Positions 17,133-25,516 of a stretch of DNA of 64,000 nucleotides are shown here, one piece after another. Below the pieces are notes generated by a model. It did no database searches, had not been told where the DNA came from, and saw nothing but the letters and a program-made list of their open reading frames with translations. The position numbers and the translations under genes are program-made. Position 1 is the stretch's first letter; each line of letters opens with the position of its first letter. Source of the stretch: JAFGXT01 sp963677165 (GTDB taxonomy: Bacteria; Verrucomicrobiota; Lentisphaeria; Victivallales; SZUA-371); assembly GCA_963677165.2 (NCBI GenBank), contig CAXXSX010000002.1, positions 2,852,001-2,916,000 of the forward strand. The letters run 5' to 3'.

Positions 17133-18294
17133 GATCGTTCTCCTTTATTAGACGATTTATAAATTCATTAATATTATTTTTCTTTATATTTTTTCCGTTG
17201 CATGACTGTCTGATAATAGGTCTGGTATGAGGAAGTTTCGGTGGAACCTGCATGGTTTCACCGCTTCTAGACAAAGCTTCGATGATCAAAGTTTCTGCCA
17301 GATAATCATAAGGAAACTCAATAGTGGATAACGGCGGTTCGGAATAAGCGCCGATTTCAAGGTTGTTGCAGCCGATAACGGCGAAATCTTCGGGAATGGA
17401 AAAGCCGCGCTTATATAAACTGGTCATGAGCCTGAGAGCGTAGTCGTCATCCACACATATAAGGGCCATTTTACCGGCATGCGGGGCAATACGCGCCATT
17501 GCCGTATTGATTTCAGCAAAATTACTGCTTAAATTGAGCAGAAATGGTTCCAAGCCGTTTTCTGTCATAAATTTTTGATATTCTGATATTTTCAGGAAAG
17601 CAGTATCTTTCTCACTTACTTCCGGTGCAATATAGGCAATCTGGTTGTAATTTAATTCAGAAAAATATTTACACGCAAAATGTATTTCCCGTTTTGCGGA
17701 AATACCGACATCCCGGGGTTTTTCATGAACCAGGTGCTCCCAGCCGGGATTGCGGAAAGTCGTTACTGTCGGAATGTTGCACAGTTCAAGAAAACTGTTG
17801 AGACGGTCATTGGTCGAAGTTGGAGAAAGGCGCGGAATAATGATTGCCTTGCAGCCCTGGTCTTGTAATCTTCCCGGCAGTTCCAGTGAACTTTCATTGA
17901 AATCGGCTACCGGATGAATAACCAGCCCGGTTTCAAGTTTTTCCGAAGCAGAAATCAGATGATTCATTAAACAGTTCGTGTAATGACCCATATCCGGTTG
18001 TACAATGACTGCCAATAACCGAGATAACTGAAATGATATTTTGGAATTGCGATTCAGGCTGAGTCCTTTAACGGGCATTCTGAGATAGGTGCCGCTGCCT
18101 GGACGGCGTTCGACGATTTGGCGATCAATCATCAGAGCGATGGCTTTACGGATCGTCATATAATTGCAGCTGAAAATTTCAGCTAACTTGCGTTCGGATG
18201 GAAGACGTTCTCCTACCCGGATTCGTTTTTTCGCGATGTAGGAAATGATTTTTTGAACGATTTGCTCGTATAAATATGTCTTGTCTTTCAGCAT
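17119..18294 (-). CDS. GntR-type DNA-binding, LacI-type sensor regulator (cassette 1)
   Basis: A 391-residue regulator. Residues 1-72 form a GntR winged helix (LYEQIVQKIISYIAKKRIRVGERLPSE..LAEIFSCNYMTIRKAIALM..IVERRPGSGTYL). Residues ~90-345 form a periplasmic-binding-protein/LacI sugar-sensing fold (IAYIAPEVSEKD, MALICVDDDYALRLM, FAVIGCNNLEIG, PPLSTIEFPYDYLAE). AraR of Bacillus subtilis has the same fusion. It is the first gene of an operon with a pseudopilin and a large secreted protein. A perfect promoter and a palindrome over the -10 lie just upstream, so it probably represses its own operon until a sugar binds (inferred). Confidence 0.9.
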   Translation of the reverse strand: MLKDKTYLYEQIVQKIISYIAKKRIRVGERLPSERKLAEIFSCNYMTIRKAIALMIDRQIVERRPGSGTYLRMPVKGLSLNRNSKISFQLSRLLAVIVQPDMGHYTNCLMNHLISASEKLETGLVIHPVADFNESSLELPGRLQDQGCKAIIIPRLSPTSTNDRLNSFLELCNIPTVTTFRNPGWEHLVHEKPRDVGISAKREIHFACKYFSELNYNQIAYIAPEVSEKDTAFLKISEYQKFMTENGLEPFLLNLSSNFAEINTAMARIAPHAGKMALICVDDDYALRLMTSLYKRGFSIPEDFAVIGCNNLEIGAYSEPPLSTIEFPYDYLAETLIIEALSRSGETMQVPPKLPHTRPIIRQSCNGKNIKKNNINEFINRLIKENDHEIK

Positions 18295-18317
18295 ATATTC
18301 TCACAAGTGTTGTTTGA

Positions 18318-18341
18318 TTGCTGTATATTATAGTATAGCAA
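18318..18341. promoter_or_regulatory. Palindromic operator over the -10 of cassette 1
   Basis: TTGCTGTA at 18318-18325 and TATAGCAA at 18334-18341 form an inverted repeat (7 of 8 paired, 8-bp centre). It covers the whole -10 box, which fits repression by the downstream GntR/LacI-type regulator. Confidence 0.6.
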
Positions 18342-18355
18342 TTGTTCGGTGTCAA
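18327..18355 (-). promoter_or_regulatory. Consensus sigma70 promoter of cassette 1
   Basis: The minus strand has a perfect TTGACA (18355-18350), 17-bp spacer and perfect TATAAT (18332-18327), about 33 bases before the regulator ATG. Confidence 0.9.
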
Positions 18356-18385
18356 GATGGCTGATTGAAATATAAGCTAAAAATT

Positions 18386-18418
18386 CAAAAAAATGGACCG
18401 GGAAATAATTCCCGGTCC
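18386..18418 (-). terminator. Rho-independent terminator of the sulfatase-GH2 operon
   Basis: GGACCGGGAA, loop ATAA (plus strand), TTCCCGGTCC at 18395-18418, followed on the minus strand by A/T-rich sequence with seven T. The stem matches that at 13030-13051. Confidence 0.9.
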
Positions 18419-18438
18419 TGTAGGATAATATTGTCGGA

Positions 18439-20247
18439 TTATTCTGACTGCTGTTCGCAAGCCGCGACTTTGGTTTGGATCGCGTGGATTTTTTCCATAT
18501 CAAACTTGGTTGAACGGTCGAAGTTATATATCCCGTTCTGTTCCTGGAATACATCAGTTAACTGAGTGTAGCAGTAGCCGAACATATTCGGGTCGTCCAG
18601 CAGGACGTTAATCAGACCTTCGAAACGAGCATAGAATTCTTCCAGAGATTTCGGAGCTTCTCCGTATCCCCAGGATTCACTCCAGTTGTTATCGGCAAAT
18701 TCCGGAGCCCATTTGATGCCGCCGAACTCACTGCAGAAGTAGGGCTGACCAAAGTATGCTGCACAATGGAACTGGGGATTTACATACGGTTTTTCTTCTG
18801 CCAGTCCAGCCATATCTTCTGCCAGCAATTTCGGATCCTGCTGGTAGTTGTGGCTGTCGTAGATATCTGCATCGACAACGAAGTGAGTATAGCCCGATGA
18901 GTCAAGAACCGGACGGGTCGGGTCTGTCAGTTTTGTCATCTGGTAAAGTCCGCAGGTCAGGTCTTCCAGTGAAGAAATAAACTCATGGTCGTTCTGGTGG
19001 CTTTCGTTGAGCGGACACCAGCCTACAATAGACGGATGGTTGAAGTCGCGTTCAAGGGCTTCGGCCCATTGGCGGAACGTGGCGTTATGTGGTTGATGCT
19101 TTAAGGTATCAATTGCGTTGAATTTTATACGGTCAAGATGATGCATGCCCCAGTCGCCGAATTCTCCCCAGACCATATATCCGAGTTTGTCGGCATGGTA
19201 CAGAAAACGTTCCTCGAAAACTTTCTGATGGAGTCTGGCTGCATTGAAACCGGCTTCCATTGAGAGTTTGATATCGTTAAGCAGTGCTTCTTCCGAAGGT
19301 GCGGTCATGATGCCGTCCGGGTAATATCCCTGGTCAAGAACCTGACGCTGAAAAATCTGTTTGCCGTTGATTAGGAATTTCCTGCCGATCAGAGAGATTG
19401 AACGCATTCCTGCATAGCTGGAGGCTTTGTCGATGACTTTGCCGGAAGCATTGGTCAGTTCCAGTTCGATATCATACAGGAAGGGCTGACCCGGTTCCCA
19501 GAGCTTCATGTCCGCTTCGGCAATATTCAATGTCATTTCCGGAGCCATTGTCAGGTCGGCGGAAACAGACGCTTCGGAAACGACTTTGCCTTCCACGATG
19601 ACTTTAGCTGAAACGGTCAGACCTTTTTCGCCGCGACCGGCCAGCGGCTGGGTAATGCGGAAGCAGCAGTTTGTCAGGTCAGAAATGATTTTCGGGCGCT
19701 TCAGGTGATTTGATGCTACGGGTTCGAGCCAGACAGTCTGCCAGATACCGGTAGTGCGGTCGTAGTGGCAGCCTTTATTGCCGTAATCGATCAGCGACTG
19801 TTTGCCGCCGGCTTTGTGTTCGCGGGAATAATCCCGGGCACGTACAACAATAATTGCGTCACTGCCGGGAGTTACAAAGCGGCTGATTTCAACGCTGAAC
19901 GGAGTGAAACCGCCGCGATGACAACCGGCTTCCTGACCGTTGACCCATACGGTGGTGTCATAGTCGCAGGCCTGGAAGTTAAGCATGATTTTTTCCTGCC
20001 AGCCGGACGGAACGGCAACGGTGCGGCGGTACCATACGGCTTCCATGAAATCGGTGTTATTTATGCCGGAAAGTTTAGATTCCGGACAGAAAGGAACCGT
20101 GATTTTCCGGGCCAGTTCTTTGTCAACCAGGCCTCGGAGTTCACCAGAGTCGCCGTTGTCGATTTCAAACTGCCATTCTCCGTTAAGACAGAGCCATTCG
20201 TCACGGACAAACTGTGGGCGGGGATATTCGCTTCTCGGAATAGACAT
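18439..20247 (-). CDS. Glycoside hydrolase family 2 enzyme
   Basis: The start is taken as the ATG at 20247 (MSIPRSEYPRPQF), because GGAG lies 9 bases upstream; that GGAG is inside the alternative start ATGGAG at 20262. The 602-residue product has the GH2 order: N-terminal sugar-binding domain (LNGEWQFEIDNG, WYRRTVAVP, YDTTVWVNGQEAGCHRGGFTPFS), Ig-like domain, and a TIM barrel with acid/base Glu in GWCPLNES (residue ~415) and nucleophile Glu in YFCSEFGG (residue ~507). GH2 covers beta-galactosidases, beta-mannosidases and beta-glucuronidases; the substrate cannot be fixed here. No signal peptide, so cytoplasmic. It follows the sulfatase gene, suggesting work on desulfated oligosaccharides. Confidence 0.9.
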   Translation of the reverse strand: MSIPRSEYPRPQFVRDEWLCLNGEWQFEIDNGDSGELRGLVDKELARKITVPFCPESKLSGINNTDFMEAVWYRRTVAVPSGWQEKIMLNFQACDYDTTVWVNGQEAGCHRGGFTPFSVEISRFVTPGSDAIIVVRARDYSREHKAGGKQSLIDYGNKGCHYDRTTGIWQTVWLEPVASNHLKRPKIISDLTNCCFRITQPLAGRGEKGLTVSAKVIVEGKVVSEASVSADLTMAPEMTLNIAEADMKLWEPGQPFLYDIELELTNASGKVIDKASSYAGMRSISLIGRKFLINGKQIFQRQVLDQGYYPDGIMTAPSEEALLNDIKLSMEAGFNAARLHQKVFEERFLYHADKLGYMVWGEFGDWGMHHLDRIKFNAIDTLKHQPHNATFRQWAEALERDFNHPSIVGWCPLNESHQNDHEFISSLEDLTCGLYQMTKLTDPTRPVLDSSGYTHFVVDADIYDSHNYQQDPKLLAEDMAGLAEEKPYVNPQFHCAAYFGQPYFCSEFGGIKWAPEFADNNWSESWGYGEAPKSLEEFYARFEGLINVLLDDPNMFGYCYTQLTDVFQEQNGIYNFDRSTKFDMEKIHAIQTKVAACEQQSE

Positions 20248-20301
20248 TTTAATTTTCTCCATTAATATTGTTTTTTTCTCTCTTGGACATTATTTTTATA
20301 T

Positions 20302-21720
20302 TTATGAGTTTAAGGTCGCGGTACGAAGGATAATCCGATCTTTGGATATCCAGTTATCGCGATACCATGAACTCGGAGGAAACGTATCTTTAATTTTCGC
20401 CATTTTTTCTTTGAGTTGCTTACGGAAAGTTTCAATGATATTATTATATTCAGGATTTCCCGCCAGGTCATTCAACTGTTTTGGGTCGACCAGATTGTCA
20501 AATAACAGTTCTTTGTTATCCACTCTATAAACGGCATAAGTATATTGTTTATTCCGTAGCCCTCGCCATTCATGCCCGTCTTCCCAGGCAGCGCATGCGC
20601 CGGTATTCTGCATGAACGCGAACTCCGGTTCAGGACCGTTTCCGGTCAGCAGCTGACTGCTCAGGTCCATGCCTTCGACTTCCTCTGGAATATCAATGTC
20701 AGTCAGTCCCAGTAAGGTTGGCATCAGGTCGATGTTGCTCATGCAAAGATCATTTGACGTTCCGGCAGCAAGCTTTTCCGGCCACTTTATCATAAATGGA
20801 ATCCGGGCGGCTTCTTCGTAGAACGTGTTTTTTTTCATTCTGCCATGAGCTCCGAACATCTCGCCGTGATCGGACGTGAAAATAAAGATGGTATTATCTT
20901 CGATTCCGGCATCTTGGATTGCCTGCTGGAGACGTCCAACGTTCCAGTCCAGGTTGGCGGTCATGCCGTAATAAGCCCGCATCCAGTTTTCAAGCACTTC
21001 CGGGTTTTTGGGGAGGTCTGACCAGGCATCACCATATCCATCCGGGTTAACGTCACTGTAGCCTTCCGGAGGAGGGAAGGAGATATTCTCGAATAGTTTA
21101 TAAAATTCTTCTGGGACATTATCTTTTTCCCAGCGGTCATGAGGAGTCCCGATCGAAAGCATCAGGAAGAACGGATTATCCGAGTCAGTATGTTTATTGA
21201 TATAATCTATCGCCATATCAGTCTGTCCGTCCGGTTCATAAACGCCGTTGCCGTAATAAATCTTTTCAGGAGAATTCGTATGATACCACGCATTATAATA
21301 TTCATGATGGAAATTATACGCGGCCCAGTAGCCGTCAAAACCGAGTCGTCCGGGGCCTGGCGGAATATAGGAGTTTTTCGGATCGTAATGATTGCCGAGT
21401 TCATTGGCCCAGAGGTGCCATTTGCCGATATAACCGGTTTCATAACCGGCATCGGTAAGGCAGTGACCCAGGCAGCGGTGATTCGGGTTCATTCTCAGTT
21501 CGTTGATGACCATGCCGGTAGACGTGACATATTTTCCGGTAAACAATGAGGCGCGGTACGCGGAGCAGACCGGCATTGATGAAATCATATTACAGCAGTC
21601 GAGGGATTCGTCGTGTAGCTGATCCAGGTTTGGAGTATGGGCTTTTTCATCTCCGGAAAATCCGCATGATTGCAGACGAAGCTGGTCGGCAAGGACAAAT
21701 ATTATATTGGGCCTTTTCAT
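20302..21720 (-). CDS. Type I sulfatase
   Basis: A 472-residue arylsulfatase-family enzyme. PNIIFVLADQLR at residues 4-15 gives the metal ligands Asp12 and Gln13. The catalytic motif is C52-S-A-Y-R56, where Cys must be converted to formylglycine by a maturase not present in this window. Further family motifs are TGYIGKWHLW, IFIFTSDHGEMFGAHGRMKKNTFYEEAARIPFMIKWP and the NIDLMPTLLGL segment. There is no signal peptide, so it acts in the cytoplasm. First gene of an operon with GH2 and divergent from an AraC-type regulator; it should remove sulfate esters from imported glycan fragments. Confidence 0.9.
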   Translation of the reverse strand: MKRPNIIFVLADQLRLQSCGFSGDEKAHTPNLDQLHDESLDCCNMISSMPVCSAYRASLFTGKYVTSTGMVINELRMNPNHRCLGHCLTDAGYETGYIGKWHLWANELGNHYDPKNSYIPPGPGRLGFDGYWAAYNFHHEYYNAWYHTNSPEKIYYGNGVYEPDGQTDMAIDYINKHTDSDNPFFLMLSIGTPHDRWEKDNVPEEFYKLFENISFPPPEGYSDVNPDGYGDAWSDLPKNPEVLENWMRAYYGMTANLDWNVGRLQQAIQDAGIEDNTIFIFTSDHGEMFGAHGRMKKNTFYEEAARIPFMIKWPEKLAAGTSNDLCMSNIDLMPTLLGLTDIDIPEEVEGMDLSSQLLTGNGPEPEFAFMQNTGACAAWEDGHEWRGLRNKQYTYAVYRVDNKELLFDNLVDPKQLNDLAGNPEYNNIIETFRKQLKEKMAKIKDTFPPSSWYRDNWISKDRIILRTATLNS

Positions 21721-21925
21721 TGAATGTTGTTTCCCGATTTAATTATCTTCGTTAATAAATTATACTGTATAAATGAAATGTCGGCAATCTTTAAGATTTT
21801 CAAAAAGTATTCTAAAATTATCAAAAATATCTTTTCATGTTGCTTGGCTTTGGCGTTGTGGTTGAAAATTATCAATAACGTGTTTATGGTAATTATAAGA
21901 TGTAAAACGAAAAGAGGCAATAAAA

Positions 21926-22882
21926 ATGGCAATGGAAACCCGGATTCCCAAAGAAACCAGAGAATTGTTTTTACCGGTATACTTTTCTCATCCGGCTGCG
22001 ATTTATCTACGTGAAAACGGTATTGTATTCAGTGGGATTAGTCACGCTTCGAAACGTTTTCAGATTCATCGTGTTCCTGATTTTTGTCTGGTTTTATTTA
22101 CTACAGGCGGACAGGCTGTTTTCGAGAGTAACGGCAGGACGTTCCGGCTGGTACCGGGGACCGTTATCATTGCTCCGACTGGTATTGAACAGAAATACTA
22201 CCAGACGGGGGAAGATGACTGGCGCTTTGTCTGGTTCCACATTGTTCCCGATGGAGTCTGGGATTTTCTGAAGAGTAATCAGCCTGCATTCGGACAGTAT
22301 CGCGAATTGAATTTTATCGAACATGCCATGACCGGATTTGTGTCGGAAGTGTTTTCTTCTGCCTCCGGACAACATGAACGGAGACCACAACATCATCGTG
22401 GTTCAAAAGAGTGGCTGCAGGATATGTTTGAATTCAATATTCCCATTCTCGAATCCGGTGAGTATTCATTAGAGCTTTCGGAAGGACATGCCCGGTTATT
22501 GGTAAACTATCTGAAACGTGAATTACGACGTTTGCTGCATTGCGAAAAGCCACAGGAACGTTATCGGGAGGAAATGGAGCTGCTTTGGAAAAAAGTAGGA
22601 ATGAGTCTTGACCGGGAATGGACTCTTGAACAACTTGCGGACCGGATTAATATGTCGGTGCCTAATTTTATTCGCCATGTAAAAATAATTTATGGTTCAA
22701 CGCCTGGAACTATTGTACGTCATCTTCGATTGAGCCATGCCGCACGGCTGTTGGCTGGATCGACTCTGTCGATCGGGAATGTGGCGGAGACTTCCGGCTA
22801 TGAAAGCACCTCGTCATTTGCCGCCCTTTTTAAAAAACATTTTAACATGACGCCCCGTGAATACCGTAACTGCCATAAATAA
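21926..22882 (+). CDS. AraC family transcriptional regulator
   Basis: A 318-residue regulator with an N-terminal cupin-like sensor (FCLVLFTTGGQAVFESNGRTF, TVIIAPTGIEQKYYQTG, WRFVWFHI) and C-terminal double helix-turn-helix (residues ~215-315: LDREWTLEQLADRINMSVPNFIRHVK, GNVAETSGYESTSSFAALFKKHFNMTPREYRN). It is divergent from the sulfatase-GH2 operon across ~200 bp, so it probably activates that operon in response to a sugar (inferred). AGAGG precedes the ATG. It ends 7 bp before the convergent transporter gene. Confidence 0.9.
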   Translation: MAMETRIPKETRELFLPVYFSHPAAIYLRENGIVFSGISHASKRFQIHRVPDFCLVLFTTGGQAVFESNGRTFRLVPGTVIIAPTGIEQKYYQTGEDDWRFVWFHIVPDGVWDFLKSNQPAFGQYRELNFIEHAMTGFVSEVFSSASGQHERRPQHHRGSKEWLQDMFEFNIPILESGEYSLELSEGHARLLVNYLKRELRRLLHCEKPQERYREEMELLWKKVGMSLDREWTLEQLADRINMSVPNFIRHVKIIYGSTPGTIVRHLRLSHAARLLAGSTLSIGNVAETSGYESTSSFAALFKKHFNMTPREYRNCHK

Positions 22883-22889
22883 TTTGTCT

Positions 22890-23786
22890 TCAACTTAACC
22901 AGATTCCAGCGGCAATAAGAGAAAGTCCTGTAAGGAGGAATGCCAGCGCCAGATAACTGATTGGTGATGACTTTTCGCGATAAGCCAACCGACAAAAAAT
23001 GAAGAATACCGCGATTGATGAGCCCTGACCGACCGGATAACCAATGGAGCCATAACCATTATTCGCCAGCAGATTAAGACCATAGTAAAAGCAGCATAGC
23101 GCAACCAGGTTGAAGCCGCCGAACGCACCCGCCGCAATAAGTTCGCTTTTACGGATATGGACCGCTTTTCGACAGATTCCCATATCGATCAGCGCCGCGA
23201 GGATTATTCCTGCTTGAGTAAGGTTCATTCTGCGGAGGCTGGTCATTCCTTCAAGCTGCAGATATGACGGCAGGCTCGCGCAACTCTGGGCCGTACCGGA
23301 CAAAATAAATGCGGCGATAGTCGGGAGCAGCCAGTAATACCCTTTTTGAGAACCGTCTGATTTTGAACAGGAGAATAGCAGTAATGCAGCCATAACTGCC
23401 GCAACTCCGCTTAAGCGTATCGATCCTGCCGGTTCGTGGAAAAAAATCAATCCGACCATAAAAGGAATTATCATGGAGCTTTGAGTGAAACCCCACACTA
23501 TACCGCCGTTGCCGGTAGACATTGCCCGGCGGACACACAGCAGCATTACATAATTAAATGATCCTGCTGCAATCAGCAGAATAAACTGTAACGATATTGC
23601 CGTGAAACTGCCCTTCAGCGGACCTTGAATGAAACATAGTCCTCCGCTTGCGAACAGTACGATTATCGCCGAAAACAACAGTATGCTAGTGATGTTCTGT
23701 TGTCTTCGGCCTGCTTCCGCAACGACTGCTGCCAGTCCTGCCCATAGTATTCCGGTAAGGAATAACAGCAATAGTCCTTGTATCAT
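22890..23786 (-). CDS. DMT-superfamily (EamA/sugar-uptake-like) transporter
   Basis: A 298-residue integral membrane protein with about ten hydrophobic helices in two five-helix halves, for example GLLLLFLTGILWAGLAAVV, SILLFSAIIVLFASGGLCF and PISYLALAFLLTGLSLIAAG, as in the drug/metabolite transporter superfamily. The VGQGSS and GFTQSSMIIPF segments are reminiscent of sugar-uptake (GRP/RhaT-like) members. It follows the six-hairpin glycosidase gene by 5 bp, so a sugar or sugar-derivative substrate is likely, but not proved. Confidence 0.75.
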   Translation of the reverse strand: MIQGLLLLFLTGILWAGLAAVVAEAGRRQQNITSILLFSAIIVLFASGGLCFIQGPLKGSFTAISLQFILLIAAGSFNYVMLLCVRRAMSTGNGGIVWGFTQSSMIIPFMVGLIFFHEPAGSIRLSGVAAVMAALLLFSCSKSDGSQKGYYWLLPTIAAFILSGTAQSCASLPSYLQLEGMTSLRRMNLTQAGIILAALIDMGICRKAVHIRKSELIAAGAFGGFNLVALCCFYYGLNLLANNGYGSIGYPVGQGSSIAVFFIFCRLAYREKSSPISYLALAFLLTGLSLIAAGIWLS

Positions 23787-23791
23787 TCCGG

Positions 23792-25378
23792 TCAGTACCT
23801 GATGGTGACATTTGATCCGCCCGGAAGCGAATCAATTACCATATAGCGGCTTTTAACCACTAGTTCTTCTGACGTTTCAACTTTGGTATCGTTGATTTCG
23901 GCGGATACTTCTTTTGCGTTGTCCGGGAGCAGCATACGGAGTTTCGCCTTGTCATGATTGGACATCAATAGAAAACTTATCGTACGTTTTTCAGGATGAT
24001 GTTCCCAATGGTATTCAATGGCAGTTTCTGAAACGGCATATTCCAGACGAACATGGGCTTGAGGTTCTTCAGCCGCAACCCAGCGCGGGGAAATTGTTAC
24101 GTCTTGAAATAAGCAGCCATTGTCGACAACTCCGGCTAGTCCGCCTGCCATGGCGTTGAGCAACTCGGATCCGCACCAGCAGCGCGGGCCTCCGCCGATA
24201 TCTTCCCCGTCATAACTATACAGGAATGAGACTTTGCCGTCACTACTGATTTTTTTACCCATTCTAAATAAGATGTCGGCTCCGTATTTTTCTTCCCCAA
24301 AGTTGAAAGCACCCAGCGCCAGCTGTCCGGCTACGAATGGGGCAATGGCTCCGTTCACATATTGGCCTGCTTCCATGCCTTTGAATACAGGGTAGGGCGG
24401 TTCCAGATTACGGAAGTCATCCAGCTCTCCGCCGTATTTTTCCTTCAGGGAACGATATTCATTGATAATGGAGCGTGCCATATCAAAATTCACAGTTCCA
24501 CGGTTGATGTCCGAAGCATTCGATAAACTTAACTGCCAGGTTTCGTCCACGCCGTAGTCGGTGTCGTCAAGACGCAGAAAATGCTTGTAGAAACGTCCGT
24601 TCCAGAGGTGTTCGTTAATACGTTCTTTCAAGGCGGCGGCTTCCGTTTCCCAACGCTGAGCATCTTGTTCATTGCCCGTAATCCGGTACATTTTTGCCAT
24701 CAGCAGTTCGGAATTGTGTAGGCCAGTATTGTCGCCGTGCATGATTCCCATCGGGTCGTCGGGAAGGATATTGCGGTTGTCCTGAGAAGATTGGCGGTCC
24801 AGAAAATCCCAGGTATCGATAGTGCGTGGACGTTTTACCAGTTTGTAATTGTTATCCCAGCGGGTTGGGTCGCTGGTAATGTAGCGCAGGCCTTTTTCGA
24901 GACGCGGTAGGTTTCGTTCCAGGTAGCTGTCGTCTCCTGTTGCCTGCCAGATCAGGTAAATACCTTCCACCATCAGGTATTCGATATCGGCTTCCAATTC
25001 CAGGCGAGCAAGTCCGAAGCCATTTTCAGGCGTACGCTTGCAGAATTTGTCAATACACAAATCGCCGGAATGACAATCAGTCAGCGGCGCGATAATCTCA
25101 TAAAAAAAGCCGTCAGGTGTCTGGTTTTCCAGTATTAGATCAAGAAATGAGGTAAGGTCCTTTTCAAAATACTTAAAACCTTTCATGCTCAGGACATAAT
25201 CGCGTACCCAGTTGAGTTGGGTGCGGATCATTCGGTTGCCGTACATGAAAACCCGATTGTTCCAGTCGAGGCCGGAGTGGCACATCTGGAAAAGCGATGA
25301 CAAGGGATAATCGTGGCATGCGGTTACTGCCTGGCGCATGTTTCCGGTTGAGATGAAACTTCCTTTAACACTGTTCAT
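23792..25378 (-). CDS. Six-hairpin ((alpha/alpha)6) glycosidase-like protein
   Basis: The start is the ATG at 25378 (MNSVKGSF), with GGAAAG upstream inside the weaker alternative ATG at 25393. The ~528-residue protein has paired-helix repeats of six-hairpin glycosidases: MIRTQLNWVRDYVLSMKGF, ELEADIEYLMVEGIYLIWQATGD, TIDTWDFLDRQ, LMAKMYRITGNEQDAQRWETEAAALKERINEHLW, then GGGPRCWCGSELLNAMAGGL. A C-terminal beta domain (VTISPRW, SLPGGSNVTIRY) follows, as in GH78-like and GH63-like enzymes. No signal peptide. Exact family and substrate are uncertain. Divergent from an AraC-type gene and followed by a transporter. Confidence 0.7.
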   Translation of the reverse strand: MNSVKGSFISTGNMRQAVTACHDYPLSSLFQMCHSGLDWNNRVFMYGNRMIRTQLNWVRDYVLSMKGFKYFEKDLTSFLDLILENQTPDGFFYEIIAPLTDCHSGDLCIDKFCKRTPENGFGLARLELEADIEYLMVEGIYLIWQATGDDSYLERNLPRLEKGLRYITSDPTRWDNNYKLVKRPRTIDTWDFLDRQSSQDNRNILPDDPMGIMHGDNTGLHNSELLMAKMYRITGNEQDAQRWETEAAALKERINEHLWNGRFYKHFLRLDDTDYGVDETWQLSLSNASDINRGTVNFDMARSIINEYRSLKEKYGGELDDFRNLEPPYPVFKGMEAGQYVNGAIAPFVAGQLALGAFNFGEEKYGADILFRMGKKISSDGKVSFLYSYDGEDIGGGPRCWCGSELLNAMAGGLAGVVDNGCLFQDVTISPRWVAAEEPQAHVRLEYAVSETAIEYHWEHHPEKRTISFLLMSNHDKAKLRMLLPDNAKEVSAEINDTKVETSEELVVKSRYMVIDSLPGGSNVTIRY

Positions 25379-25516
25379 TTTTTTTCTTTCCATTTATTAT
25401 TATGACAACATCATAAAATATGTTATTGATAAATTATAACTATGTATGTCTTGAATGACAATATCTTTTATGTTACATTATTTATTGATATGTCACCTTA
25501 TGATGGAATTCTTGTT

